Shown: piece by piece, positions 1 through 7,860 of the stretch | How positions within the stretch are numbered: the stretch's first letter is position 1 | How the letters are laid out: the number at the start of each line of letters is the position of its first letter | DNA from: a bacterium D16-56 | GTDB lineage: Bacteria > Bacillota > Clostridia > Lachnospirales > Lachnospiraceae | Reading direction: 5' to 3' | Assembly: GCA_003611875.1 (NCBI GenBank) | Contig: RAYY01000025.1 | Coordinates: forward strand, 1-64,000 | DNA length: 64,000 nucleotides | Position numbers and translations under genes: made by a program | Notes under the pieces: model-generated | The model's database searches: none | What the model saw: only the letters and a program-made list of their open reading frames with translations | What the model was told of the DNA's origin: nothing

Positions 1-13
1 TAAAGCAGGATGA

Positions 14-31
14 GGGACTCTCGGGAGTCCC
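14..31. terminator. Perfect 7-bp GC-rich hairpin at the window edge
   Basis: GGGACTC and GAGTCCC arms flank a TCGG tetraloop and are followed by TTGTAA. It lies beyond the 3' end of the acetamidase gene and could terminate that minus-strand gene or a gene entering from the left. The T-run is weak, so termination is inferred from the stem alone. Confidence 0.4.
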
Positions 32-156
32 TTGTAATCATGCCCTATTTCCCCAGGCCGTGAAAAGTAACCTCTTTTGAAAAAGAAACCAACGCAAACA
101 GCAGCATCATGAAACGGTATTGGGTCATGATCGAATGTAAAGCAAACGACAATCGC

Positions 157-1098
157 TCAGCCTTTCCAAAAATCATCCTGAACGGCTGCCCCAGATCCAT
201 GCCCCCTATCCTGCATACAGCGTACCAGCCACTTAGGCACCTCCATCCGCACCGTTTTCATCGGATTGACAATCTGACAAATCATCAGATCTCCGGCCAT
301 GTCCAGCAGCATTCCCGCATCCACTTCACCCAGGCCCATTTTCTTACAAAGAAACTGAAACATCTGCACTGCCGCCTTACCTGACGCCTCATCCAAGGCA
401 GAGCCATAGGCAATGGTAATCCACTGCTCCTTATTTTCCAGCATAGGATAGGTAATACCTGTCTGCTTCAGCACATCCACCTTCAGCTCCACATGCCCCT
501 CAATCTCTACTCCGCAATTAGCCACCTCTCCCTCCCCCATAACAGCATGAAGATCCCCCACAGAAAGCAGGGCCCCCTCTGTACTGACCGGAAGGTACAA
601 GACAGCTCCTTCCTCAACCCTTGTACAATCCATGTTTCCCCCATGATCCATAGGGGTCAAAGTTCCCACCGGTTCCCCGGCCGGAGCCACACCAATCACC
701 CCGATCATGGGCTTTGCCGGCACCAATATCCCCTCATAATCAATCATGCCATCCTTTACAGAAAGCCGTTTTATCACCGGCTCCCTTCCGGCAAATGCCT
801 CCTTTAAAGCGCCGCTGGATCCGCCGATATCCAATATTCCAACCGGCCCCACCTCCAGCTTCTTAATCTCGATCCTTAAGGTATCTCCCGGCATGGCGCC
901 ATTGATATACACCGGCCCTGTGGCCGGATTGCCAAAACAACGGTCAAAATCACGAAAGGTACTGCCCTCAGCCAGCATTACCCCCCGATAACAGTCATAG
1001 GTCTCCAATTCCACACACTGCCCTGGCTCTGCAAATGCCGCCGGTTTATCACTTTTACTGAATGCATAAATCACATGATCTCTTGTAACTTTTACCAT
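157..1098 (-). CDS. Acetamidase/formamidase family protein
   Basis: This 313-residue protein matches the FmdA/AmdA amidohydrolase family, which releases ammonia from small amides such as formamide or acetamide in the cytoplasm. Visible family signatures are the GGNMDC segment near the middle, the GDLHAVMGEGE stretch that contributes metal-site residues, and the C-terminal QIVNPMKTVRMEVPKW segment. Length is normal for the family. The ATG at 1098 has a strong site (GGAGGGGAAG) six or so bases upstream, so the start is secure. It is monocistronic and preceded by the unusual repeat array at about 1166-1548. The actual amide substrate cannot be told from the sequence. Confidence 0.88.
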   Translation of the reverse strand: MVKVTRDHVIYAFSKSDKPAAFAEPGQCVELETYDCYRGVMLAEGSTFRDFDRCFGNPATGPVYINGAMPGDTLRIEIKKLEVGPVGILDIGGSSGALKEAFAGREPVIKRLSVKDGMIDYEGILVPAKPMIGVIGVAPAGEPVGTLTPMDHGGNMDCTRVEEGAVLYLPVSTEGALLSVGDLHAVMGEGEVANCGVEIEGHVELKVDVLKQTGITYPMLENKEQWITIAYGSALDEASGKAAVQMFQFLCKKMGLGEVDAGMLLDMAGDLMICQIVNPMKTVRMEVPKWLVRCMQDRGHGSGAAVQDDFWKG

Positions 1099-1165
1099 TT
1101 TATCTTCCCCTCCGTTCGCTGCTTAATGCACTCTCAGGCTCTTCCCATACTTTATTTTTTGAGAT

Positions 1166-1548
1166 GAGCCTTTGGGATAACCTTTTGAGAGCTACCTTTG
1201 AGGATAACCTTTTGAGTTCTCCTTTGGGGAGCTCTTTTTGAGAGCACCTTTGAGGAGCTCCTTTTGAGTTCTTTTTTGGGGTTCTCCTTTTGAGAGCTCC
1301 TTTTGAGTTCTTCTTTGGGGAGCTCCTTTTGAGTTCTCCTTTGGGGGTCTCCTTTTGAGTTCTCCTTTGGGGAGCTCCTTTCGAGAGTTTCTTTTGAGAA
1401 CTCCTTTCGAGAGTTTCTTTTGAGAGCTCCTTTTGAGTTCTTCTTTGGGGGTCTCCTTTTGAGAGCTCCTTTGAGGAGCTCCTTTCAATTTCTCCTTTGA
1501 GGATCTCCTTTTGAGAGCTCCTTTCGAGATCACCTTTTGGGATAATTT
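1166..1548 (-). repeat. Tandem array of about 29 degenerate 13-bp Shine-Dalgarno-like units
   Basis: Read on the minus strand, the block is a head-to-tail run of 12-, 13- and 14-bp units resembling CAAAAGGAGCTCT, nearly every one containing AAGGAG or a close variant. About 29 units can be counted. The units contain no stop codon in most frames, so long reading frames (127 and 159 residues, Lys/Ser-rich with a 13-residue period) open by chance; neither has a convincing start site of its own. The array ends about 70 bases before the acetamidase start, in the orientation that would put it in that gene's leader. The remaining gap (1549-1715) is AT-rich and shows no further gene; no clear promoter is visible. 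Confidence 0.85.
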
Positions 1549-1715
1549 TTTGTCCGACATGCACAAATTCATCAAGCATACACGGAATGTATCTTCATTA
1601 GACTTGGATGCATCCAGCCAAAAATCAGCCGCAAAGGCAAGTGTTGGGAGACTCTGAGAGTACAGCCTTGATATTTTAATTTCTAAACATTTTAATGTTT
1701 TAATACTTTAAAACC

Positions 1716-2663
1716 TTAATTTTTTAATTCTTTTTTCTCCCTGTTCACCACATAAATTCCCAAACAAACCAAAATCAAAGCCACCAATGTATTCCAGGTC
1801 AGAGCCTGCGCTGTCTCCCCCAAGAAAATTGCTGATAAAATCACGCCAAACATAGGATTCATAAACCCAAAAACCGTCACACGGCTTACCGGATTATATT
1901 TCAGCAATACCCCCCACAAAGTATAGGCAACTGCCGACAAAATCCCCATATACAAAAGCAGCACAAACGCAGAAGGTCCCACTGCCCCGGACAAAGTGCC
2001 TCCACAGGCAGCGCCAATAACAAGCAGCGCCATACCACCTGCCATAAACTGATATCCGGACAATGTAACCACGTCAAACATCCCTGCATACTTCTTGATT
2101 AAGGATCCGGAAACTGCATAAAAAATCTGTGCCAGCAGCACAAATCCTTCCCCCAAAAAAGAAACAGAAAACATGTTATCCGAACCATCGCCTGCCAGAT
2201 TCACAATCGCAATTCCCAAAAATCCCAAAACACATCCCGTAATCTTATGCATGTCCAGCTTTTCATAACGAAAAACCAAGCTGGCACACAACATAGAAAA
2301 AAACACATTGGTTCCCGTAATAATCGCACTATGGACTCCACTGGCATGAGATAATCCCACATAATAAAACAAATACTGCAAAACCGTCTGCGATAAAGCC
2401 AGACTGCCAATAGCAGAACCAGAGCCTTTCGGCGGACAGATCCAGTGTCCGCTCATTATGCTGTGATACAAAATCACCAGAAAACCAGCCAGCACAAAAC
2501 GGATTCCGGCAAACATCAAAATCGAAGCCGCATCCGCCGAATCAATCTGAAACAGCCGGTATCCGATCTTTATGGACGGCGCTGCACTCCCCCACAAAAA
2601 ACAGCAGAGGCCTGCTGCCAAAAGCACTGTCTTCATATCTGTTAAGTCAATCTTTTTCCTCAT
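1716..2663 (-). CDS. EamA/DMT-family transporter
   Basis: The 315-residue product is a hydrophobic protein with about ten predicted membrane helices arranged as two repeated EamA halves, the hallmark of the drug/metabolite transporter superfamily that exports amino acids, metabolites or drugs. The N-terminus (short charged stretch then LLAAGLCCFLWGSAAPSIK) carries the typical FxWG-S/N motif of the family, and the C-terminus has the conserved late-helix GETAQALTWNT segment followed by a basic tail. It stands alone, transcribed away from the defence island. The substrate is unknown. A second, only distantly similar EamA protein lies on the other side of the island (19698-20591). Confidence 0.85.
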   Translation of the reverse strand: MRKKIDLTDMKTVLLAAGLCCFLWGSAAPSIKIGYRLFQIDSADAASILMFAGIRFVLAGFLVILYHSIMSGHWICPPKGSGSAIGSLALSQTVLQYLFYYVGLSHASGVHSAIITGTNVFFSMLCASLVFRYEKLDMHKITGCVLGFLGIAIVNLAGDGSDNMFSVSFLGEGFVLLAQIFYAVSGSLIKKYAGMFDVVTLSGYQFMAGGMALLVIGAACGGTLSGAVGPSAFVLLLYMGILSAVAYTLWGVLLKYNPVSRVTVFGFMNPMFGVILSAIFLGETAQALTWNTLVALILVCLGIYVVNREKKELKN

Positions 2664-2733
2664 CTTTTGCTTGGTTCCTCTCCTATAATCTCCTTTACCT
2701 TACACAGTGCCTGCAGGTCTGCAGGCAGCCATG

Positions 2734-2880
2734 CTATATCTTCCATATTTGCTGCGGAGTTTCTCCTGGCTCAATAATTTTCCGCCTAGGAACTCCCACC
2801 TGCCTTTGTACACCCCCATATCCTCGCTGGTTTGCAAGGATGGAATGCTTGTATTTTATGATGGCGGCGGATACTTGGAT
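2734..2880 (-). pseudogene. Frameshifted, truncated Nudix (MutT-like) hydrolase remnant
   Basis: One minus-strand frame reads VSAAIIK...ILANQRGYG, the next frame reads YKGRWEFLGGK, and the first frame resumes with IIEPGETPQQ before stopping. Joined, these reproduce the start of a MutT/8-oxo-dGTP diphosphatase: the AAII strand, QRGYG, KGxWEFPGGK and the first part of the Nudix box (E-PGET). The catalytic REUxEE half of the box and everything after it are missing. This implies one frameshift out, one back in, and a 3' truncation. The rest of the gap up to 3165 is AT-rich and I see nothing in it beyond the end of the defence operon. Confidence 0.6.
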
Positions 2881-3165
2881 ATAAAATAAGGCAATCGCGT
2901 TATCTTCTAAAACATGCCTATTATAAATCAATAGTTTCTAAAATTCAAAATAAGTTTTGATTTAAGATGAATATTATTATGTTTTCTCTATAAACTCTTT
3001 TCTATAATCAAAATACATAGACATATTATCTGATACAATTCTGATTTTGTATCGTTATATAATATATCATTTTGTTTGTATTCTCTCCAAATTATTAGAT
3101 CGAAATGTCGATATATACTCCAATATCTCTCACTTCACAATTTAAAACTTCCAGTCCAATTCAAT

Positions 3166-4440
3166 CTAATAAATAACTCCTCCTATTATATCATCAAGTT
3201 TTTCCATAACATCACTTTCATGATAATCCCATATACTTATTAATTCCTTTTCAATTTTACTCATTTCAAAATCTTTAAGCAAACTTTCATCATATACATA
3301 AACCAATAATAATTCAATCAGTTTTGAATGTCCAATTACCATTCCTTTTTTGTCATTATCCCATATGATTTTTCTCCATAATCTGTGTTGAATCCATCTA
3401 ATTGGCTCTGGTATTTCATTGATAATTTCAATAAAAGTAGTCTCTTTGTTTTCTTTTACTCGAACTGCCATTTTCGTGAATGGAATCAAAGAAGCTGGTC
3501 TCAAAAAAATATGTCCACCATTTTTGTCTCTATATTTTCCTACTGTACCATCATCGCTTTTCATCGCTTCCTCACAAGATTTTATAATAGCTTCCCAAAA
3601 GCTTCTACAATCTTCTGTGAATTTTGTTATTGTATTTTCTTCTGGTCGGTGCCTGATATACTCATTGATCTTATTACGCCCCTTTATTACTTTTTCATCT
3701 AATCCTCTTACCTCTGTTTCTTTTATGGAAAGCCATAACAGTTCTTTATTACATTCGTAATAAGTAATAATGGAAGTCAATGCAGTATTATTTCCATCTG
3801 GAATTGCTTTCGTTTTAGCATCTAAAATCCGTTCACCTACAAATAAATCTGTTTTATCTATCAAATTTCTTGATGCAATTGCAACAATATCGTCTTCATC
3901 CAATGCAATAATATCTCTCAATGAAACTGGTTTCGCATAACGATTAAGTGTGCTGAACATCCTACGGGTTTTCTGCATTCCCTCATCATCCTTGCTATGC
4001 CCTACAAAAATAACTGCTACCCGTTCATTTTCCAAATTCTTATCAATTTCTAAAGCTTTCTTTATTCCTGCAACCCGATGCTGTCCATCAACAGGAAATA
4101 TTTTCTCTTTATCACTCAGAGTTAACATACCTAAATTATAATTGTCTTCTCCCTCATAATCCTCTAACCGTATTTCATTCCATACCGGTTTTCCATCGTA
4201 TACTGCCAACACCAATGCATTAAAAAATCTTTCTTCCTGTGTTTTCAGATAATTAGCAATGCTTTTATAATTATTAGTAATACTTCTTTGTATCATTCCA
4301 CTCAAAAGTTCCGATTTATGTAATTCGTCATCGATTGGTTTAACAAATTCCAAAATTTCGCGAAAAGTTAAAGTGCTTACATAATAAATCCATATCCCCA
4401 TTTGTGACCGGATGGCCGGTATTTTTATTATTCTTTTCAT
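3166..4440 (-). CDS. DndB-like DGQHR-domain protein
   Basis: The 424-residue protein carries the signature VDGQHRVAGI at about residues 117-126, which defines the DGQHR family that includes DndB, the DNA-binding regulator of phosphorothioation loci. A second conserved patch, MFSTLNRYAKPVS at about 162-174, resembles the FxxINxxxKPL motif of the same family (ParB/sulfiredoxin-like fold). The start has a good site (AGAAGGGA) and follows the nuclease gene by 12 bases, so it is the last gene of the defence operon. In Dnd systems DndB represses the modification genes; the same or a modification-directing role is inferred here. It is somewhat longer than typical DndB, so a direct equivalence is not certain. 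Confidence 0.8.
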   Translation of the reverse strand: MKRIIKIPAIRSQMGIWIYYVSTLTFREILEFVKPIDDELHKSELLSGMIQRSITNNYKSIANYLKTQEERFFNALVLAVYDGKPVWNEIRLEDYEGEDNYNLGMLTLSDKEKIFPVDGQHRVAGIKKALEIDKNLENERVAVIFVGHSKDDEGMQKTRRMFSTLNRYAKPVSLRDIIALDEDDIVAIASRNLIDKTDLFVGERILDAKTKAIPDGNNTALTSIITYYECNKELLWLSIKETEVRGLDEKVIKGRNKINEYIRHRPEENTITKFTEDCRSFWEAIIKSCEEAMKSDDGTVGKYRDKNGGHIFLRPASLIPFTKMAVRVKENKETTFIEIINEIPEPIRWIQHRLWRKIIWDNDKKGMVIGHSKLIELLLVYVYDESLLKDFEMSKIEKELISIWDYHESDVMEKLDDIIGGVIY

Positions 4441-4452
4441 ATAAATTCCCTT

Positions 4453-4962
4453 CTAAAAAGCATCTTGATCTGGCATAATCTGAACATATCGATCTGGTAT
4501 CTGCGAATTGCAAGGTGGAATAATAACCCGGATCAATTCATTCTCCACCTTTTCAACAATTTTATCATCTTTAATTGGAAGATAATAAAAATACAAGTCC
4601 TTTCCCCATACTTCCCTCATGTACATGATTTTAGGGCGCGTATCCTTTAAATAATCTCTACATCGCTTTCTTAAACTGAATTCTTTTTTACGCATTACCC
4701 GGCCAATATACATAATATATAGATGGAGATCTGGTATTATATTCGGTTTTAGCAAAAAAATATACACACCGCCTACATCATCTGGTACTTTTGATATTTC
4801 CTCATTAATCCCATTTCCTTCTTCATTTAGAAATTTAATACAAAACCACTCTTTTGAAACTATATTTTTCACCTCGTCATTAATCGTTGCCCATTTATCT
4901 ATATTTAGTTGAAAATCAAGTGTTAGTTCTTTCTCCCTTTTGCACATATCAACTATATTCAT
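4453..4962 (-). CDS. GIY-YIG domain nuclease
   Basis: This 169-residue protein has the hallmarks of a GIY-YIG endonuclease: GVY at residues 65-67, YIG at 85-87, arginines at 98 and 100 in the following helix, glutamates at 140 and 142 in an ENELI segment, and PPCN at 149-152. That is essentially the full catalytic signature in the right order and spacing. The N-terminal 60 residues match nothing I recognise and may give specificity. It lies between the cysteine desulfurase (60 bases upstream) and the DGQHR gene (12 bases downstream). GIY-YIG enzymes cut DNA in restriction, repair and homing; as a lone domain inside a defence operon it is a candidate cleavage effector, which is inference. The start has only a weak site. 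Confidence 0.75.
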   Translation of the reverse strand: MNIVDMCKREKELTLDFQLNIDKWATINDEVKNIVSKEWFCIKFLNEEGNGINEEISKVPDDVGGVYIFLLKPNIIPDLHLYIMYIGRVMRKKEFSLRKRCRDYLKDTRPKIMYMREVWGKDLYFYYLPIKDDKIVEKVENELIRVIIPPCNSQIPDRYVQIMPDQDAF

Positions 4963-5022
4963 CTTTTTGCATACCCCTCAAAACAATCGCATATAATACT
5001 TATCGTATTCTTTATCATATCC

Positions 5023-6141
5023 CTATCGCGAGTCCAATATTTCTATCAATGTATTGACAATCGTTATCACTTCCTGCTCTGTATTATCTTTACTTAGGCT
5101 GATCCTGATCGTGCCTTTTTCATATTCTTCAGGCACTCCAATCGCTTTGATTACATGAGATACTTGGGTGTTTTTTGAATTACATGCCGATCCTGTTGAA
5201 ATGCATATTCCTTTTAAATCCAAACGATGTAATAACATCTCTCCTTCTGCATCTTTGATGGAAATACTGATATTCCCTGGAATATGGTTCCTGCCTCCAT
5301 TTGGAATATAATCAATCTCTGCTTTTTGTAATTGACAGAAAAACATTTTTTCTAACTTTTCCAGGATCTCCCTGTTCTTTTTCATTCCATCACAATTATT
5401 TTTCAACGCTACCGCCATAGCCACGATAGAGGCAATATTTTCTGTTCCTGACCGCATGCCAGACTCCTGATTCCCACCATCCAGAAATGCGTTTATTTTT
5501 ACTCCCTTTTTTACATACAAAAAGCCAATTCCTTTCGGCCCGTTAAATTTATGAGCGGAAGCTGAGAGCATATCTATATCCAATTCATGAACATTGATTG
5601 AAAGATGTCCCACTGCCTGTACTGCATCTGTATGGAACAAAGCTCCATGTTCATGTGTAATCCTGCATAAAGCCGCAATTGGTTCAATCGTTCCTATCTC
5701 GTTATTCACCATCATCACAGACACCAATTTTGTCTGAGAGGTAATAACTTCTTCCAATGTTTGGGGCAATACCACCCCTTTTTTATCAACTGGCATATAA
5801 ATAACCGGGACTTCTAATCGTTCCATGCTATTACAGGCATGCAAAACAGCATGGTGCTCAACAGAAGACGTAATTATAACTTGTCTGCTATCAAAGGATG
5901 GCACCCCTTTTATTACCCAATTATTGCTTTCCGTCCCACCAGAAGTAAAATAAATTTCTTCCGGAAATGCGCCAATACAGGCAGCAATGATCTTTCTGGA
6001 TTGTCTCAATGCCTTCTTTGCCGGCCTGGAAAAAGAATATGCCTGGGATGCATTCCCATAATTATTCAAAAGATAAGGTTTCATTGCTTCAAATGCCTCA
6101 AAATCAAGCATTGTTGTGGCAGCATTGTCTGCATAAATCAA
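5023..6141 (-). CDS. IscS/DndA-like cysteine desulfurase
   Basis: A PLP enzyme that takes sulfur from L-cysteine as a persulfide. Visible motifs are the N-terminal IYADNAATT, SGGTESNN, EHHAVLH, HTDAVQAVGH, the PLP-lysine in SAHKFNGPKG (about residue 198) and the catalytic loop cysteine in STGSACNSK (about residue 320), so it appears fully active. I place the start at a TTG (6141), giving 372 residues beginning MIYADNAATT like other family members and spaced 8-9 bases from GGAGG; an upstream GTG at 6156 is the alternative. It sits inside the BREX operon rather than with isc or suf genes, as DndA and SspA do beside phosphorothioation genes, so its sulfur is probably destined for BrxP. Confidence 0.88.
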   Translation of the reverse strand: MIYADNAATTMLDFEAFEAMKPYLLNNYGNASQAYSFSRPAKKALRQSRKIIAACIGAFPEEIYFTSGGTESNNWVIKGVPSFDSRQVIITSSVEHHAVLHACNSMERLEVPVIYMPVDKKGVVLPQTLEEVITSQTKLVSVMMVNNEIGTIEPIAALCRITHEHGALFHTDAVQAVGHLSINVHELDIDMLSASAHKFNGPKGIGFLYVKKGVKINAFLDGGNQESGMRSGTENIASIVAMAVALKNNCDGMKKNREILEKLEKMFFCQLQKAEIDYIPNGGRNHIPGNISISIKDAEGEMLLHRLDLKGICISTGSACNSKNTQVSHVIKAIGVPEEYEKGTIRISLSKDNTEQEVITIVNTLIEILDSR

Positions 6142-6159
6142 TGGTAATTCCTCCACTCA

Positions 6160-6372
6160 TTACTCAAAAAGTTTGCATCCTTCCTCTTTAAATTCTTCTA
6201 TTTTATCAAGAATATCCTCTGGCGAAACTTCTAAGAAAGCAGCAAGACAATTCAAACAATAAAAATTTTCCACATCTTCCCCCAGAAGTTTAATATTGAT
6301 ACCTATTTCATTTTTTAAAAGATATTTCTTTCCACATGCTATGCATGATTCAGCTTTTTGCCTTTTTTTCAC
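6160..6372 (-). CDS. Small zinc-ribbon protein
   Basis: A 70-residue protein with two CxxC pairs (CIAC near residue 10 and CLNC near residue 39) that should bind one zinc ion, followed by an acidic helical tail ending in EEGCKLFE. I recall similar stand-alone small proteins in clostridia but know no function. It begins with GTG overlapping the TGA of brxL (GTGA) and is followed 18 bases later by the desulfurase, so translation is coupled to the BREX genes. An adaptor or sulfur-relay role is only a guess from position. Confidence 0.7.
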   Translation of the reverse strand: MKKRQKAESCIACGKKYLLKNEIGINIKLLGEDVENFYCLNCLAAFLEVSPEDILDKIEEFKEEGCKLFE

Positions 6373-7841
6373 TGATTTTCAAGCTCCTTTACTGTAAAAT
6401 CCGGAACTGGCACCCCTGCATATTTATCATCTGCATACCCCATTTGAAGCCGAATAATAGCACGCATATCCTTGGCTGGACGCAGGCAATAATTCTTAAA
6501 ATCATTTACTGAAATGTCCTCAGACTTTCTGACATTAGGAAACAACAGCTTCAAATATGCCGTGCTGATTCTTTTGATCGCCTCTGTATCTCTGGTATCT
6601 GCGCCTTTTGGCAAAACAATCAGCTCATCCACAATTGCACGATATGTAGGGTCTTCCCTCAACTCATGCATGACAGTTGCAAAATATTCCGAATTGAGGG
6701 CCCAGCCACATACCTTCAAATCATCAGTCATTCTGGGCAACTCCCACCCTTTAATAAAGCCATGAATACGATCAAGGAATTGCGGTTGATGAAATGGCCT
6801 GGGAAGCTCTACAAACATATTCTGATATTCACTCATCATTTCTGAAGAAATGTTTCCCAAAAAAACAATCCCCGCATCAACGTTCACTTCATGATTGTCT
6901 GGCGCACGATATTTTCCATTTTCCATGATTGCCTGCAATGCGGATTGTATCTCGGTATCCTTCATATATTCCGCCTCCCGAATTTCATCAAGTGCAACAT
7001 AATCACGGAAAGCCACAACACCATCCTTCTTTTTTCCGATATCATATATCAGTTTTGCTCTGGTGACCTTGCCTGAGACCAACCATCCATGTCTGCTTAC
7101 CTGACCAAAAAGATAAGATTTCCCCGTTCCCGCAGGTGCTAGTTCCAAAAGATTAAGCCTTTTTTCCACAAATGGAAGAAGCCTCTGAATGACTGCCAGT
7201 TTTTTCCCTATTCCCTCATAGCCTGCTGCGTTATAATCCACTGCTCCGAGAAGAATGTCTATCCACTCAGTAAGTGAAAATTCCTCTCTTGCGTACTTAA
7301 ACTCATCAATATCCACGATATATGGGCAAAAATCACGAAAACTCACCAATTTAACTTTGCCAGGTTCCTTTTTTGATTCGGGATACTGATATCCCAATTC
7401 TACAATTCCCCAGTTTTCTTCTGATTTTAAAAGAGCAGTGCTGCATGTTTCCCAAACATCTGGCGGAATAATGGTTTCCTTATAACTAAGCCCAAAATCA
7501 GGAAGTTCAAATGAAGTTACCTGTGTTTTTATATCAATATTTACAGCTATTTTTGCAAGAAATTTCACCCTTTCCTGATAATTAACAATGCGATTGATAA
7601 TTCCTTTCCAATTTTCCTTTTTAGGAATAAAATCTTTTATAAAATCAGTAGCGCCCTCTACATCGATCTCACCGTTTTCATCCTGGAACCGTTTTAATAC
7701 CCAGTCCCGCATAAAAGATGGCAATTTAAAAGAAGAAATGAAATTACTCTTTTTTAAATCTTTATAAACAACCATCTCATCATAAGCGTCCTTTAACCGC
7801 TCAACAAAGTCTTCCATTTGCGCTGTCACTACTTCTTCCAT
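6369..7841 (-). CDS. brxL: BrxL-type AAA+ ATPase, lacking the Lon protease domain
   Basis: The 490-residue protein matches the N-terminal and AAA+ regions of BrxL, the Lon-like BREX component that forms DNA-encircling rings. Visible elements are the P-loop APAGTGKS (235-242), the Walker B VALDEI (282-287), the sensor segment FLGNIS (327-332) and a downstream DRIHGF arginine-finger region. Type 1 BrxL proteins are nearly 700 residues and end in a Lon S16-like domain; here the protein stops after the AAA+ lid and no serine-lysine protease motif follows. The start has a clean GGGAGG site. It lies 19 bases after pglZ. Whether the short form is normal for type 4 systems or a loss in this lineage I cannot tell. 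Confidence 0.82.
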   Translation of the reverse strand: MEEVVTAQMEDFVERLKDAYDEMVVYKDLKKSNFISSFKLPSFMRDWVLKRFQDENGEIDVEGATDFIKDFIPKKENWKGIINRIVNYQERVKFLAKIAVNIDIKTQVTSFELPDFGLSYKETIIPPDVWETCSTALLKSEENWGIVELGYQYPESKKEPGKVKLVSFRDFCPYIVDIDEFKYAREEFSLTEWIDILLGAVDYNAAGYEGIGKKLAVIQRLLPFVEKRLNLLELAPAGTGKSYLFGQVSRHGWLVSGKVTRAKLIYDIGKKKDGVVAFRDYVALDEIREAEYMKDTEIQSALQAIMENGKYRAPDNHEVNVDAGIVFLGNISSEMMSEYQNMFVELPRPFHQPQFLDRIHGFIKGWELPRMTDDLKVCGWALNSEYFATVMHELREDPTYRAIVDELIVLPKGADTRDTEAIKRISTAYLKLLFPNVRKSEDISVNDFKNYCLRPAKDMRAIIRLQMGYADDKYAGVPVPDFTVKELENQ

Positions 7842-7860
7842 TCATATCCCTCCCATTGCA

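Noticed and set aside
1100-1579. Two overlapping Lys/Ser-rich reading frames of 159 and 127 residues
   Set aside because: Both arise from the stop-free 13-bp repeat array read in different registers; neither has a ribosome binding site at its start.
5023-6141. Cysteine desulfurase as ordinary housekeeping IscS/NifS
   Set aside because: No iscU, suf, thiI or mnmA neighbour; it is embedded in the defence operon with short gaps, so a dedicated role fits better.
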